Positions 16,376 to 29,900 of a stretch of DNA of 64,000 nt are shown here, piece after piece. The position numbers and the translations under genes are program-made. Source of the stretch: Whitmania pigra (taxonomy: Eukaryota; Annelida; Clitellata; Hirudinida; Haemopidae); the NCBI GenBank assembly GCA_021613335.1, contig JAJTWR010000205.1, positions 147,501 through 211,500 on the forward strand. The letters are read 5' to 3'. Each line of letters opens with the position of its first letter. The stretch's first letter is position 1. Under the pieces are notes generated by a model. It had not been told where the DNA came from, searched no databases, and saw nothing but the letters and a program-made list of their open reading frames with translations.

Positions 16376-18221
16376 GGCTCTCTCCAAACATCGCAAATCA
16401 GAAAGTTTTACAGGAACAAAAGTTTTGCAAAGACCAAGATCAGGCAGTGCTAACGTAAGCATTACTTGCAATCTTAATCAATTACCCGAACTTACTAATT
16501 ATTACTTATTACTAAACTACAATCACTTCTCTCATCGATTAACGACAATTAAGGTTCACAGCGTCAGAAACAGCGTTTGCGTGGCCGGAATCGACAGAGA
16601 CTCAGTTCTGGCAGTGAAGAAACAAGTATACCGACTGCTCTCCGGCAGGTGTGCCCTGGAATCCTTCCATTTTCGAAACGGAGACGACATCAAGGACGGG
16701 GCGTTGTTTGTTCCCAAGGTGATCCTCGTAGCCGTGTTCCAGCCCGGCAGGAAGTTGATCGATGACAGCGGTGATGAAGGACAGTTGGACGAAGCTTACG
16801 ACGAGATCTTCGAAAATGGAGGTTGGGTGAAAATGCTGGACATGACAATGAGGAATTTTATCAGGGACGAAAATTTTAGCTCTCGGGGGAGGGGAAAAGG
16901 GCAGGTATTCCCTCGCACAACTTGAAGGCGTGACTTTTTTTTGTTTCTAACCAAACGTCAAGGAGCAGGTAGGGTTATCCTCCTCCCCAATGAAATGATG
17001 TCCCTGATTGAATATGATGTTCAGTCGTCATTAATAAAATCAATAATATATACCTCACAATCATATTTAAAAAATACAACCCTTCATAAATTTTACAATC
17101 CCACAAGCCGAACTGATGCTAATATACCTCGACCTTCCCAAGTTGGTCTACCCCATCAACACGCGCAATCTCTACCACGTACGACTGGAACAACTGGTGT
17201 TCCCCGAGCAGACCATCGTCAAGAACCTAGCCGGGCACGGCCTGCTGTTGACGCTGACGGAAAATAGCAGGAAACTGAACCAGGTCCAAGAACAACGACT
17301 ACTGGAGTGGCTACTCAGTCCGGTAGACCCGATGACTCATCCTGTTTTCAAGGCCTGTGCCCTCTTCAATGCCCTCCAGCCGCGGGTAGACCATGGGGGA
17401 CTTGGCCAGTTACGGGCCAGTTTTACAGAATCCTCTTTCCAGAAGAGCTACCAAAATGCCGAGCAGGGACGCAGTGGTAATGAGTTCTTCCAGTTCAAGA
17501 GTTCTTCCAGAGCCACGCATAGCTCTCCAGAGAGAGGATGGAGTGGAGGCTTCACTCGGCAGAATCAGGCTGGATCGAGGTAGGATTCGAACGTTATGCT
17601 GTCGATGAGATTTTACTGGTCTTGAGGCGTGGTACTTAAGGAGACTATGCACATTGTCATCTCACATTACGCTGTCGTAGTATAAGGTAACTTCGCAGAT
17701 TGAAGATGTCGCGCATAAATAATTAGTCTTGCAATTTGTTTATAAATTATTAATAATCACTACCCATTCAATATCTGTTTTACTAGATTAATAGTGAAAC
17801 TTGTGTAAAATAACTAAATTTATAATTTTATAACTGAATTACTAATAATCACTAGTTATTAATTTTGTCTAATTACTGTTCACCGCTGGCGCCCGATTTC
17901 GTGTATTTGATCTATCATAATTCCAGCTCCCAACTGCGTCAAAATCCACCTCGCCGCGCTTCTTCTTCCGAAGACGACGACGACGACGACGATGACCAGG
18001 AGCAGATGAAGCGCCACGGGTTCATGACCTCAATGGAGAGTTACCCCCTCCTCAAGAGAAACTCCAGGAGCAGGAAAAAGAAGCTCGGTTGTGTCAGACC
18101 CACCAAGGACAACGGGGCCAAAACGTGCAAAAAGAATAGCAGAATATCCGGTGCTTTCCAAAACTATGGCAGCGTGGTTAAGAAGGAAGGACAGGCGTCT
18201 GGAAATTCTTTCCTTGGATAG
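16376..18221 (+). CDS. Unrecognised protein, four exons, N-terminus missing
   Basis: Exons: 16376-16454 (acceptor TTTAACAG, donor AAC|GTAAGC), 16554-16904 (donor CAG|GTATTC), 17143-17579 (acceptor after CTCGACCTTCCCAAG, donor GAG|GTAGG) and 17927-18221 (acceptor TTCCAG, stop TAG). Phases 0, 0 and 2 match at the three junctions, giving at least 386 residues. Exon one begins with one base of a split codon, so there is coding sequence upstream. The second exon has a compact, non-repetitive domain (VHSVRNSVCVAGIDRDSVLA onward) ending in an acidic stretch (DDSGDEGQLDEAYDEIFENG). The third has a hydrophobic/charged helix-rich segment (LVYPINTRNLYHVRLEQLV). The C-terminal exon has an acidic run of eight Asp at 17976-17999 followed by a basic tail (RNSRSRKKK), as in nuclear proteins. 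I know of no family that fits and assign no function. Confidence 0.7.
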
Positions 18222-18667
18222 TTTTCGATGATTTGCATCACAATCTGCTTTCTCGACTTCTTTGTGCAGCAACTTTGGAGCACGTGATGGACCGCCCGAA
18301 AGTTATCTTTAACGAGCGGATCAAAAGGACGCCAAATAATTAATCTTGTTAATCTTTGTTAACCACACAGTCAAAGCTTAAAATAACTAATTTGCTGTCT
18401 TATTCTGGAGAGTTCTGGTTTCATTTTTATTAAAGAAATGTTTACTGGTCTGGAACGTATCCTCGTTCTCCTGCTTTGAACAGAAGATACTTTGAACGAC
18501 GACGACATCGAACATGTCTGGAATTGTTTATTTCCTCTCTTCGGAACAACTCGAGCAACTAGAACGAGGAGGCGTAGAAGAATTTGAAAGAAAAAAAACG
18601 AAACCAAAAGAGCAGTCCAAACATTTGAGTAGGAATAAACGATTCAACAATACAATCACCAACGACA

Positions 18668-18836
18668 ACAAAACAATGCAATCACCAACAACAATAATGA
18701 CACAATCACCAAAAAAAACAATGATACAATCACCAACGACAACAATGATACAATCACCAACGACAACAATGATACAATCACCAACGACAACAATGATACA
18801 ATCACCAACGACAATAATGATACAATCACCGACAAC
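18668..18836 (+). repeat. 24-bp minisatellite (ACAATGATACAATCACCAAC core)
   Basis: About seven units of 24 bp; the central four are almost perfect. Because 24 is a multiple of three, it reads as TMIQSPTT repeats inside a 135-codon open frame (18514-18921). The frame lacks splice or family support, so I call the repeat and not the gene. Confidence 0.85.
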
Positions 18837-18921
18837 AAGACAAAACGAGACGATCCGTACGTGGGAATCCGACAAGGAGCTCGACAAAACAAAAAAATTA
18901 AAATTGAATGAAAAATTTTGA

Positions 18922-19658
18922 TTCAAATCAACCTGTCGCAACTTAGTTTAGATCTAAAAAAAGTTAAGAAAATCTCAATTGCCTAACAATGTGCGTGAAC
19001 TCCCAGCGACGCTTGCACATTTGCGCACGCTCAAACGTCGTCCACGGACGAGAGACGAGTCTCCACCGGAAAAATGGAACGAGTTAAAGGAGAACTCACA
19101 TCGTAACGTAATCGTTCAACAAGAGCCAAACTGACGTTGCATTACTAGAGAACATTTTGTAAAATTTGAAATATCATCACGAATCATTGCAACATTATTT
19201 AATCATTATTATGTTACCTGTTTATTATTAATATTATTATTTAACAATTAGGATAAAAAGTGAATGTGAATGTTGGTTAACGAAAACAACAGCATCACGA
19301 AAGCACCATTCAAGGACAACGTCCAATGAAGCCAGTCATAAAAGAGCTACTACGACAACAACATTCCCGACGAATAACATTTCATCAACGACGACAACAA
19401 AAAACAGTAATAACGTTAACAAAAACAATAAACAGGAATAACAATACTAACGACGACAACAATAACAACAAGAGCACGTTGTAAATCCTCAAACGCATTC
19501 GGACGCATCAGTTCACAGCAGGTTGGCGCATTAGTTCAAATTTACAAACATCTCCGAAACGAGAAAAAACATTCCGAACGGCACGCCCCAACCTTCACCT
19601 CCGGCTACGACCCTCTCGACCCTCTCGACCCGCCCCCCCCCCCCCCTTGACCCCGCCG
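18922..19658. other. Intergenic or 3'-UTR, CAA/ACG-rich, no gene seen
   Basis: Contains degenerate ACAACGACAA tracts at about 19285-19480 and a run of C at 19631-19646 just downstream of the zinc-finger stop codon. No exon found. It probably includes the 3'-UTR of the minus-strand zinc-finger gene. Confidence 0.5.
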
Positions 19659-22119
19659 TCAGTGGGCAGCCCTGCCCAGGTGGTGTTTGTTTTCGTGCCT
19701 CACCAGGTATCGCCTGCAGGTGAAAAGCCTCTCGCAATACGAACAGGACAGCGACTTCGGCTCGTGCTTCGCCTCTACGTGCCTCCGCATGCTCTCTCGC
19801 CTCGTGAAGCTCGTCTGGCAGTAGGGGCAGGTCGTGTGGAGGCGCCAGTCGTCCGGCAGGGCCTCGGGGTGGCAGGCCCTGATGTGCTCCGTCAGCATGC
19901 CCGTCCGGTAGAACTGTCGGCCGCAGTGTTCGCAAGTCCGGTGCATCTCCGGTCGATGCTTGAGCCGATGGACCTGAGTTTGGATCAATCGATTGTGATG
20001 ATGATGACAATAATAATAATAATAATAATATAATAATAATAATAATAATAATGATGATGATGATAATAACAATAACAATGGTAGTAATAGGAACAATAAT
20101 GATAATAATAACAATAATAATAATAATGATGATGATGATAATCGAGTTGTTATGATCTAGGGTTGTTGCATATTCATAATTGATGAATACATGTAATCGA
20201 GAACAATTTCAGAGAATTAGTTTTTGAAAATTTGTAGAATTCAATGAATAAAAACAATTTGTAAACATTTTTTTATCATACAAACCCACATCAAACTCAA
20301 TCAACAACTAACTGTAATTAACTAGCATAAAGAAAACAAATTAATTTCGAACCCTAGGCTGTAACACACATCATTACCATATACCGGCACCATCATCATC
20401 ACCAACGCCACCATCATCATCATCGTCGTCCTCGTCCTTCGTACCTTGAGGGTCTCGGAGGTGGCAAGTATCTTTCCGCAGTCTTCGCACCTGTTGATGA
20501 GTCCCAGGTGAACCGATTGGATGTGATCCGAGAGTTGCGTACGAATTGAGAAGGACTGCGAGCAGTACTCGCACACGAACTTGCTGGAAGTGACAAGACA
20601 TCGTTGTCGTCGATGATGATGACGATATTGTGAAGTAATTAATAAATTATGATATCGTGAGGTAATTAATATTCAAACGATGGCAGGAATCAATGACGTT
20701 GCTACTATATTAATTATAATATTCAAAATATTTTAGTCTTGTGGAAGATAAATAAATAATTATAAGAATGCATGAGACGTTTGAATGACATAATTTCAGA
20801 AAATGAAACTGGTTGGTCATGTCGAATAAAGAGAATATTATTGAAACATTATTTAGACACTATTTCCAGGTAACAGAATTAATCTTGAGTTTCCTCTTGC
20901 AAAACATCCGAAACATTATCATACATCAAAGCTAATGTAATTAACAATTAATTCTTAAGAATTAGAACATTACAAATTTTATTTATTCATTAATCTTCAA
21001 TTTGAGCATCTTAAAAACATTTGAAATCTCACTTACTCAACAATCGCAAATCTCTCAAACATCTCAAAACAAAACAAAACGACCGATCGATTGAAACCTG
21101 TTCGCCCTGTAAACCGGCATGCCCGGATGCTCCTGTTTGACGTGGGAGGTGAGGGCCAGTCTGCCGGGGAATGCGACGTTGCACGTCGAGCACCAATGAA
21201 CCCGATGGTGGTAGATGTTGTGGAGGTTGAGGCTGCCCCTCGACGGAAAGACGGTGTCGCAGTTGACGCACGCGAACGACCGCTCCCCGTGGTTGTCGCT
21301 CCGGTGCCTGCGCAGGTCGCGGACGTCCGGAAAGTCGAGACGACACTCGAGGCACCGGAAGGTCGTCTTGCCGTCCTTTCCGGGCAGTTTTTTCGTGGCG
21401 TGCGTCCTCCTCCCGTGGAGCGCGAGGCTCGACTTCAGCCGGAAGACTTTCCCGCACTCCGAGCACGAGAAGCGTCCGCCGGTGCGCTCGGCGTCCTTCG
21501 CCTCGAGGCCGTTCTTCTCGACCCGGTCGACGATCTTCCGGATTTTGCTCGGCTGTCGGTAGTCGACGTGGTTCTCTTTCAGATGTTCCATGAGCGTCTT
21601 GTGACTGTCGAGCATCTTGTCGCAGTGTCTGCAATCCCTTCTCTGAATGATGTTATTGTGCTGGATAATGGAATGATCCTTCAAGCTGACGAAGTTGTCG
21701 AAACTGGAGTCGCAACTTTTACAGACGAAGAACACTTTTCGTTCACCCTTTAGGACGGCGTAATCGGTGGCCGGCAGATACCCTTCGAGTTCGGCAAGAG
21801 ACACGCAGTCGAGAGAGTCTTCTTCGGCGTCGTCGTCGAAAATTTCCGACTTAATGTCGCTTTGGGAAACGTCGGTGGAAAGGTTTTCCGTTTGCTCGCC
21901 GTCCGATTGGTGGAGATGAGCGTCGACGATCTGGAAGCAGTCGATGTTGTGTTCATTTTTCAGATGGAGTTGGATGTTCGAGACAATTTTATCGCACGAC
22001 ATGCAAGTGTACTGCTCTTTGACGTCGTTCTCGACAGTCGGATCGGATTTGGAGTTTTTCGATGAGTCGTCGCAATGGCCGGGCATGTTCGGGGATTGCA
22101 CCGGTTGTGAATCGTTCAT
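19659..22119 (-). CDS. C2H2 zinc-finger protein, 491 residues, 3 exons, about 12 fingers
   Basis: Likely nuclear DNA-binding protein. Exons: 22119-21098, 20583-20445, 19973-19659 (TGA at 19661-19659). Splice sites are ACAG|GTTTCA and TTCCAG|C, then AAG|GTACGA and CTCAG|G. Phases 2 and 0 join. An in-frame TAA lies just before ATG 22119, fixing the start. Exon 1 holds an acidic N-terminal region and seven C-X2-C...H fingers (for example FSCSECGKVF, FRCLECRLDF, FACVNCDTVF); the first, CMSCDKIVSNIQ, is degenerate. Exon 2 holds one finger (FVCEYCSQSF) and half of the next. The ninth finger is completed across the exon 2-3 junction (CEDCGKILATSETLK | VHRLKH, spacing C2C-12-H3H), which independently confirms the splice. 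Exon 3 adds three fingers. Linkers are not the TGEKP type. No KRAB, BTB, SCAN or ZAD module is seen. Orthology is not assignable by eye. Confidence 0.88.
19999..20142. repeat. AAT/GAT microsatellite in the zinc-finger intron 2
   Basis: Mixed AAT, GAT and AAC trinucleotides between exons 2 and 3 of the zinc-finger gene. Poly-Tyr/Leu open frames here are artefacts. Confidence 0.85.
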
Positions 22120-23363
22120 GACGGTAAATTAAGCATTGTCAGCCTACAGTAACGATCAAATGAATTCATTCGATTTAGTAATTAGCAATCGTGCAGTTGT
22201 CTTAAAATGGCTGACAATATTTTAAATTGTACATATTCTTCAAATTTCCCAAAACAAACTCGAAAACAACAGTTGACATGGCCGTTATCATAGAATGCTG
22301 CCCTTAATTGTTTTAACTTTTAGTTAAAGAATTTTTAAAATAAATGAATAAAAGGCGATATTTTAAAATCAGGTGAAATTTTGAATTTTAGTATCAAGTA
22401 TGAGAAGTCCTAATAGCGAACATAATTTTTTAACCGAATTGAAAGCAAAACCATCTAGTTAAATAAAATATTTTAGCCTAATACTAACACAAAATCGGTT
22501 AAATTTTTAATATTTATTTCCAAATTCAAAACGAATCACTCCAGTATCCGTCTGCTCGATATTGAAAACTAAATGAGGCCAACATGGCCTCTTGTTGTAT
22601 GATATCGAACGACAAATTTTGATGGCATTTAAATTCATACTTCGAGTTATGAAAAACTAATGATAATAATTTAATTAATTGATATTGTTTGTTTAGTAAT
22701 TTTTTTTATATAAATTTAAAATGCTTCAAAATTCATTCATATATATAAAACACCATTAACCATTAACAACGTTTGAGATAGAGTAAATTAATTTTCAAAA
22801 TGTTCGCTTTAAAAGAAAATTTAAATTTAAAATAAAATTTCACTTCAACTCGACGAGTTTATTTTGTGAAACGGCCAAAACACCGATCTCGTCTGAATCG
22901 ACAAAAAATGAAATCAAAAACTGAAAACTGTACAACAAAGTCTGCGTCAATTTTAGGCAAATCCAAAAACATGCATTTCGAGAGTCAAAAGCTACAAAAC
23001 TTTGTAATAAATTTTATTAAAGGCCTTCTTAAACTCGATAATATTAAACATGAGATCATAACTAAATATAATCATCGTAATTACTTAATTAAAGGTTAAA
23101 ATAATGCTAATAATTATCGTAAAAATTGATTGCTTTAATCATGGCGGAAAGTTAAATAACGCAAAAAGCATTATTTTATTGGAAAATCTTTCTTTGGCCT
23201 GCAATGTCTTGGCTACGTTGGTTAAGTTTCCACTCCGTTTGCTCTCTCGATAATCATCGGTCATCCGTCACAAGAACACATCCTGTTAATGTAACAATTA
23301 TAATTAATGTTTAATTAACCAATTAATTAATTAATTAATTAATTTGTTTGTTTACACAGGATG
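22120..23363. other. AT-rich intergenic DNA with no gene seen
   Basis: Divergent from the zinc-finger start and downstream of the collagen C-terminal exon. It should contain the zinc-finger promoter and may contain the collagen's last small exon and 3'-UTR. A (TTAA)n run is at 23316-23342. No exon is supported. Confidence 0.5.
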
Positions 23364-23633
23364 CAAGGGCGGATCTAGAACACCTTGGCGGGTGGACCAT
23401 GCACTGGAACCAGAGGGACGTATTAAAAGAGAAGGGGCACAGCTACTAAATTTTCGTCGAAAATGATAACTTATTAAACTAATCTTTAAAACGTATTAAA
23501 TTAAATGTATAATATTTGTTTATATAATTTAATTAATTTAATTTAAATTTTCATTTCATAATAGATTTAATTAATTTTTTCTTGTATTTTCCAAATGACG
23601 GACCACCCTCCCTGGTCCCTAAATCCGCCGTTG
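23364..23633. mobile_element. Possible MITE-like element with imperfect terminal inverted repeats
   Basis: CAAGGGCGGATCTAG at 23364-23378 is matched by an inverted copy (CTAAATCCGCCGTTG) at 23619-23633, 13 of 15 positions. Weaker pairing continues inward over GGTGGACC / GGACCACC. The 270-bp interior is AT-rich and non-coding. No clear target-site duplication was seen, so this remains a suggestion. Confidence 0.35.
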
Positions 23634-23890
23634 TACCCATTTACAGGATGGTTTATGTAGCGCTTAGAATAGAGATGCTACTTCATAGAATGATCCCTTG
23701 GAATATTAAATCATAATCTCAACGATAAATCTTGTCATTTGTGATGAGGTGGACGAGGGTCGAGGGCTAAGGGCAAGACCCCCTCCTGACTTTTGTTGAC
23801 AAGCCAAGAATAAAATGTCATCAGATAAGCGAAGGCTTTTCCTTGGATAAAGATGAAATGACATGTTGAGGGTATCAATAGAACACGTAC

Positions 23891-25670
23891 GTTCCAGTTG
23901 CAACCGGGCATCGGCAATCCATCCTTCCCAATGGGACATGGTGCGTCCAATCCTGGACTCCCCTGGATTAAACGCTTGACGTTATTAATATTTAAATTTT
24001 TTTATTTCGATTTTTTGCTAATTTTGGTTATAAATAAACCTTAAATCGTAAGTAATAAAGGATTGTATGTTATTAAATTATCTTGTAAACATTATAATTT
24101 TGAAATATCATATATATTTATTTTTTTATTTTATTTATTAGACACATTAGCATCGACCGGCGTATGCACAAAAAATTATATGCAGCATATAAATTAAATG
24201 TAATTTAAGTAACTTAAGTAATTTAAATGTTCTATTACCAAGCAATTAATGATGAAATTTTATACGTTATTACATGATCATTTGATTAATTATTAATTAA
24301 TATTACATTAAAATATTTCAAAGGAATCACAATAAATTGACTCACCTGTTCGCCTTTATCGCCTTTAGCACCTGGTCGTCCCCTTTTGCCCTTTTGACCC
24401 TAAAGCGTCAGTAAATAAATCAGCCAATGATTGGATGGACGAATGGATGAATTACTGGATAGACAGAAAGAAGAATTTAAGGATGGATTGATAAGGCACT
24501 CTAAAATATTTCCTAAATGCACTACAAAGAGAATTAATACCCTTTTGAGGAAAATAATTAATTTAAAAGCTGGATTAAAGAAGGGATGAATGAATGGATG
24601 AATAAATGAATCAATCAATCTCACCTGTATTCCTGGCTCACCGGACAGACCTGGAGGCCCCTGGTAAATTTATAAATACAAGTAAATCAATAAACAAAGC
24701 AAAGCTATCACAACTAGGTCAGTTGATATAAGGATGGACGGATGGACAGATGATTGGATGAATAGATGGAGGATAGATGGCTCGATATGGTCATATGATA
24801 TTTTTTTTGTAAAAAATTTCCATAATTTTTCAACTTAAAAAAAAATCTTTTGATAAATTGCAGGTTCTCACCTCTGGGCCCGGTAAACCCTTTAAGGGAA
24901 AGAATTTTAAGTGAGGAAATTTTGTCAATATTAATTTAATAAAAACAAAAATCAAATTTCTTAATTATTAATAAATTCTTAAATAACAATTAATAATTTA
25001 TGTTAATAATTGTTAATTTATTAATAGTTAGTAAAGGAAGATAAGAACATTTGCTTAATACATATAACAAATAATTAAATATTTTAACAATTAAATACAA
25101 CTTAACATCATTAAAATTTTTTAAATTATTATTATTGTTATTATTGAAAAAAATATTTAATTACATCACTGATTAAAACCTAATAACAATTAATAAAAAA
25201 TAAATAATGTTATGATTAAATATTATAACTTACTTACCAAAGCTCCTGATTCACCTTTCGGACCTCTGTCGCCCTTTAGACCAGGTAATCCAGGTGAGCC
25301 CTGCTTGTGATTGGTAGATTTATAATCAATAAACAAAATAATAAAAATTAATTTAAATTGTTTATATTGACGTTTGAATGCAATTTAAATCTTAAAAATA
25401 AATATTCATGTACTTACATTGCAACGTAATGATATTAGTCACAAGTGGGTGGATGGAAATGTGGAAAAAGGAAAGGATGGATAGACGGACGGACGGACGG
25501 ATGGATGGATGGATAGACGGACGGACGGACGGATGGATGGATAGAATAATAGATGGATAAACAAATTACTCACATCTCTCGTTATTACTATCTGTTCGCC
25601 GGGTTCTCCGGGTACTCCGGCTGCCCCCTGGAAAAGATGATGATGATTATTGCGTAATTAATTACTTTGA

Positions 25671-25712
<42 letters not shown>

Positions 25713-26780
25713 GTTGTTGTTGTTATTGTCGTCATCATCATCACCATCACAAGATTTGTAACCTTATTCTGGCCATTGATTACAACGGATTATTGAGAAT
25801 AAAAAAAACTACATAGTTAGTTAGTAATTAATTAATTTTTCGATGAAACTCCTATTATTATTATTATATTATTATTATTATTATTATATTATTATTATTA
25901 TCATCGCAGGATTTGTGGTCAAACAAAAAATAATGACGACGACGACGACGATGATGACGCTAGCTAATAATCTGAGAATGAATAAAACAACTAACCGGTA
26001 ATCCCATTACTCCCATATCACCTTTATCACCTTTTGGTCCCTATTACATAATTGGCAATTGGAGCACATTAAATAATTACAATTTATTATTATGATATTT
26101 GTGACTAAATTAATTTTTAGTACATTCCTTTCTTAATTTAATAGCTTGTTTAATTTGTTAATTAGTAATTAGTATTTGTCGATCAATTAATTTATTAATA
26201 AATTATTTATTTAATTAGTTAATTAGTTGATTACTTTCTTAATCAGTTTATCGTGTATAAAAATGGATGTCCACTGAACAATTACCTGGATGCCTAAGAC
26301 TCCTTGCTCCCCTCTGTCACCCTGCGATGATGATGATGATGCTGATTCAAAATGAAAATAACAACAACGACAACAACAACAACAACATTAATAATAATAA
26401 TAAATATTATATATAATTATATAAATCTAACTTGTTGTGAAACTCTATTTATATGTACAAAAAACATTTATATTCGTCAACGCACATCAACAAAGTGAAT
26501 ACCAAAGCTTCGCAATAATAAATAGATTGATGATGACAGGACCAATCAAAACGTAGACCGTTAACAGACCCCATAACAAGTCGGTTGCCATGGAGATGGA
26601 TTTTATTGAGAGTCCTTAACGACCGGTTGGTATGCTCCCGGAGACAACTCCTTGAACATCTCAAAGATCGTAAAAGTCATGTGCACGTGTATGTGTCTCT
26701 ATGTGTTTGTGTGTGTGTGGTGTGTGTGTGTGTGTGTGTGTGTGTTGTGTGTGTGTGTGGTGTGTGTGTGTGTGTGTGGT

Positions 26781-26844
<64 letters not shown>

Positions 26845-26872
26845 GTGGATGTATGAGTGAGTGGTCACAATA

Positions 26873-26905
<33 letters not shown>

Positions 26906-29900
26906 TGTTATTATAAATATTTTATTTAATGTAATATTTGTTTTAACGATGATGACGCTTGATGGTGATAATAATGAATTGCAATGCCACTAAATTGGTA
27001 AGGCGATATATTTAAATTAATATCAATAAAAATAATAATCGTTGTTGTTATATTAATGGCATATTATTGCGTAAGGTATAAAGAGTTATCGGGTCTGACT
27101 CACCTTTACACCCGGATAACCTTGAATTCCTGGTTTTCCCTGCATTCAAGGTCACATAGTGTATTAGTGATATTGCGTAAAAATGCGATATTAGTTTTAA
27201 ACATCCGAAGTTTTTATTTATCATCAAAAAAATTACTCAAACATTTGTTAAGCTTCAAAAAAATCAAAAAGATTAACTCTTACATTTACCAAACTTTACA
27301 AACATTAATAAGACTGCATATCGATTAATTTTCTTAATCGCGATTAGTCGCCCTATTAATTACTTTAATCGCAGTTCACGCATTTTTAATCGCACCATCT
27401 TATTAACCAATTAATTTCCCAAAACTTAATAAATTCAAATTAATTCAACAGTTAAACATTCATCCCGTCACTAACAGGTGGGCCCGGCCTCCCCGGTAGT
27501 CCTGGTTTTCCCTGCTTACCGGGTGGTCCGACAATCTGGCGATGGAAACATGGAAGGGTTGGGTTTTCCCAGAGTTTTGTTTATGAATTAGTGGCTGTGT
27601 TTTCGAATTGAAAAAAGTACTTAACTTACAGCTTCACCGCTGGATGAATCGAAGAGGCTGAAGTCTAACTGGATGAATGAATAAATAAATAAATTAATAA
27701 ACATAAATAAATAAGTAAATGCAATAAATTCATGACAAATATTTTAATTGAATAATGAAATATTTCTTTGTAAATTATCATTATAAATACTATATATAAT
27801 ATAAGATACAAATATAGTGATGATTTTGTTAATTTTTTATTCCTATAATACAAACGTTTATTTTATTATTATATTATATTAATTTCAGATGAATAAATAT
27901 ATGAAATAATAAAAGAAAATATTTTTGTTATTAATTTTCGCAGCCCGCAATATTTATCCAATAATTTTTTTTCATGCAAATTATTTAAACAAATCAATAA
28001 AGAATTTATTAGTTCCGCAAATATCCTTTAAAAATCATTTAGCAATAATCAAGTCATTAAATTCAAAGTCACGTTGTTTCCAAATTTAAAAAAATTCGTT
28101 TTTGTTCGACCACTCACTCCAGGCCCGGGTAGGCCGGGTGGACCGAGGGGCCCTTGTGAACCTTGAGTACCCTGGTCTCCTTTGTCCCCCTTTTCACCCG
28201 CTGGACCCTGGAATGGCACGGCTATGGAATGACAATCTTGTCTAGCCAGTCAAGTAACAAGTAAATCAGGATTTGAGAAAAAAAAGATCTTTATAGTCAA
28301 AAGACTCAAATCGTTTTATGAATAAAAATAATAAAAACGAAAAATGATTGAAATTGAAAAAGTTTAACCTGCAAACCTGGTGAACCCTGCTTTCCGGGTG
28401 GACCGGGTTTTCCGACGATACCACTCGGCCCTGGTTCTCCGTCCCTACCGGGTAATCCTGGCTCTCCGACGGATCCCTTTGCTCCGGTCGTTCCCTGGTT
28501 TAAATTTAAATAATAATAATAATGACTTTTTATTAAAAATTTAAAGTCGATTTCAAGTTTATTGAAAGTCTCACCGGTTCTCCCGATGGACCGGTTAGGC
28601 CGACTGGTCCCTTGGAATGAATAAAAGTCGGTAATTTAAATTAAAAAATAATTTTTTTAAAATAAATTATTATAGATGGAAATAATCTTGGTGTGGAAGT
28701 GAGAAAAAGGCAACATTTCATTTTGACATTTGCAATTCGTCGTCATTTTTCGTCTTTTCCGGCAATTCCGTCTTTTTTTACCCTGGCACTTATTCACTAG
28801 TAGCTTTGGGACCCGGTGGCGGCTACCCCGACCACGCCACTGCCACAGCGTCTCCTGAAACGGAATTGAAACAATGACAAATGGCTCGGCTAGCCACCGA
28901 CTTCCTTGACTCGATGTTGAATTGCAACCGGGAACAGCTTTGAATTTGAGCAGGTAGATCTAATTTTTTTTGTACACATTGAGTCCTAATAATCTTGTTA
29001 TTCAGCTGACGTTAGTGTTACACAAACAACTCATTGCAGACTCGCATTTCTGTTCATATCCTCAATGTAGATTCTAAATCCCAATCTTTCACTGCTGCCA
29101 GCGCTACATCGCCAGCTGTTCATAATACGTTACTATCAATCATTCGTCTCTGCTTTGAAATGTCTGACATTAATGGCACCTTTTTTATTGCAAGTTCGTT
29201 TAAATCGATGTTAGCAGCAGTCATTTCGCGAGCAGCCATTTAATTCCGTTTAACGAGAGTTTTTAAAAAAATTCAGAGATTGAAGGCTAACATCAATATC
29301 AGATGAAAAATTTTTTAATTTTCTTTTTAAATTGTCATATTTCGTTCCTCGATTTTTTTCTGAAATCGTTGATTTATCATAAAATAGCAATTTTCTAAAT
29401 CGTCAATTTCATTTCTAGTAAAATTCCACTCTTGAAATTTTCGAAATTCGTAAACACTCAGGCTAGCGATCACAGCGGCATTGTTGATATTATTCCTCTC
29501 AGGCTAAAACTTTCTTTCTATATTTTTTATATTTTTATTTTTTATTTATTTTTTTTTTTAGAGATAGAAAAGTATTTTGCTTGTTTTTCCATCCCCTGTA
29601 ACCATATACCGAGTTGCGTTCCACAGAAACTCTTGGCAAAAACTCACGTCAGAATCAGATTCTCAAGATGATACAAAAACAAGATGACGATCTGGATGCT
29701 AGTCTCGGTCGATGATTATTATGAACATTTGGAGCTTTTAATTTTCTTTTTGAATGTGAATGATTTCAATGTTTATTATGAACATTTGAATAAATATCTC
29801 CAACTAACCGGATACCCTGGAAATCCCCTCGATCCTTTTGGTCCCTTTTTTTATAAACATTATTATGTTTTGTATAGATTATTATAGAATTTATTACACA

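Noticed and set aside
17560..17660. tRNA-like GTTCGAATCC box on the minus strand
   Set aside because: No matching A box or foldable cloverleaf; it lies across a protein-coding exon end and donor site.
18514..18921. 135-codon frame with TMIQSPTT repeats
   Set aside because: Open mainly because of the 24-bp minisatellite; no splice or family support and it lies in a likely 3' flank.
21091..21753. 220-codon plus-strand frame opposite the zinc-finger exon
   Set aside because: Antisense shadow of a GC-rich coding exon; the minus strand has fingers, start and splice sites.
28780..28862. GC-rich block between collagen exons, with AG and GT borders on the minus strand
   Set aside because: No frame gives Gly-X-Y repeats, and the flanking collagen exons (29844-29809 and 28610-28575) join in phase 0 without it.
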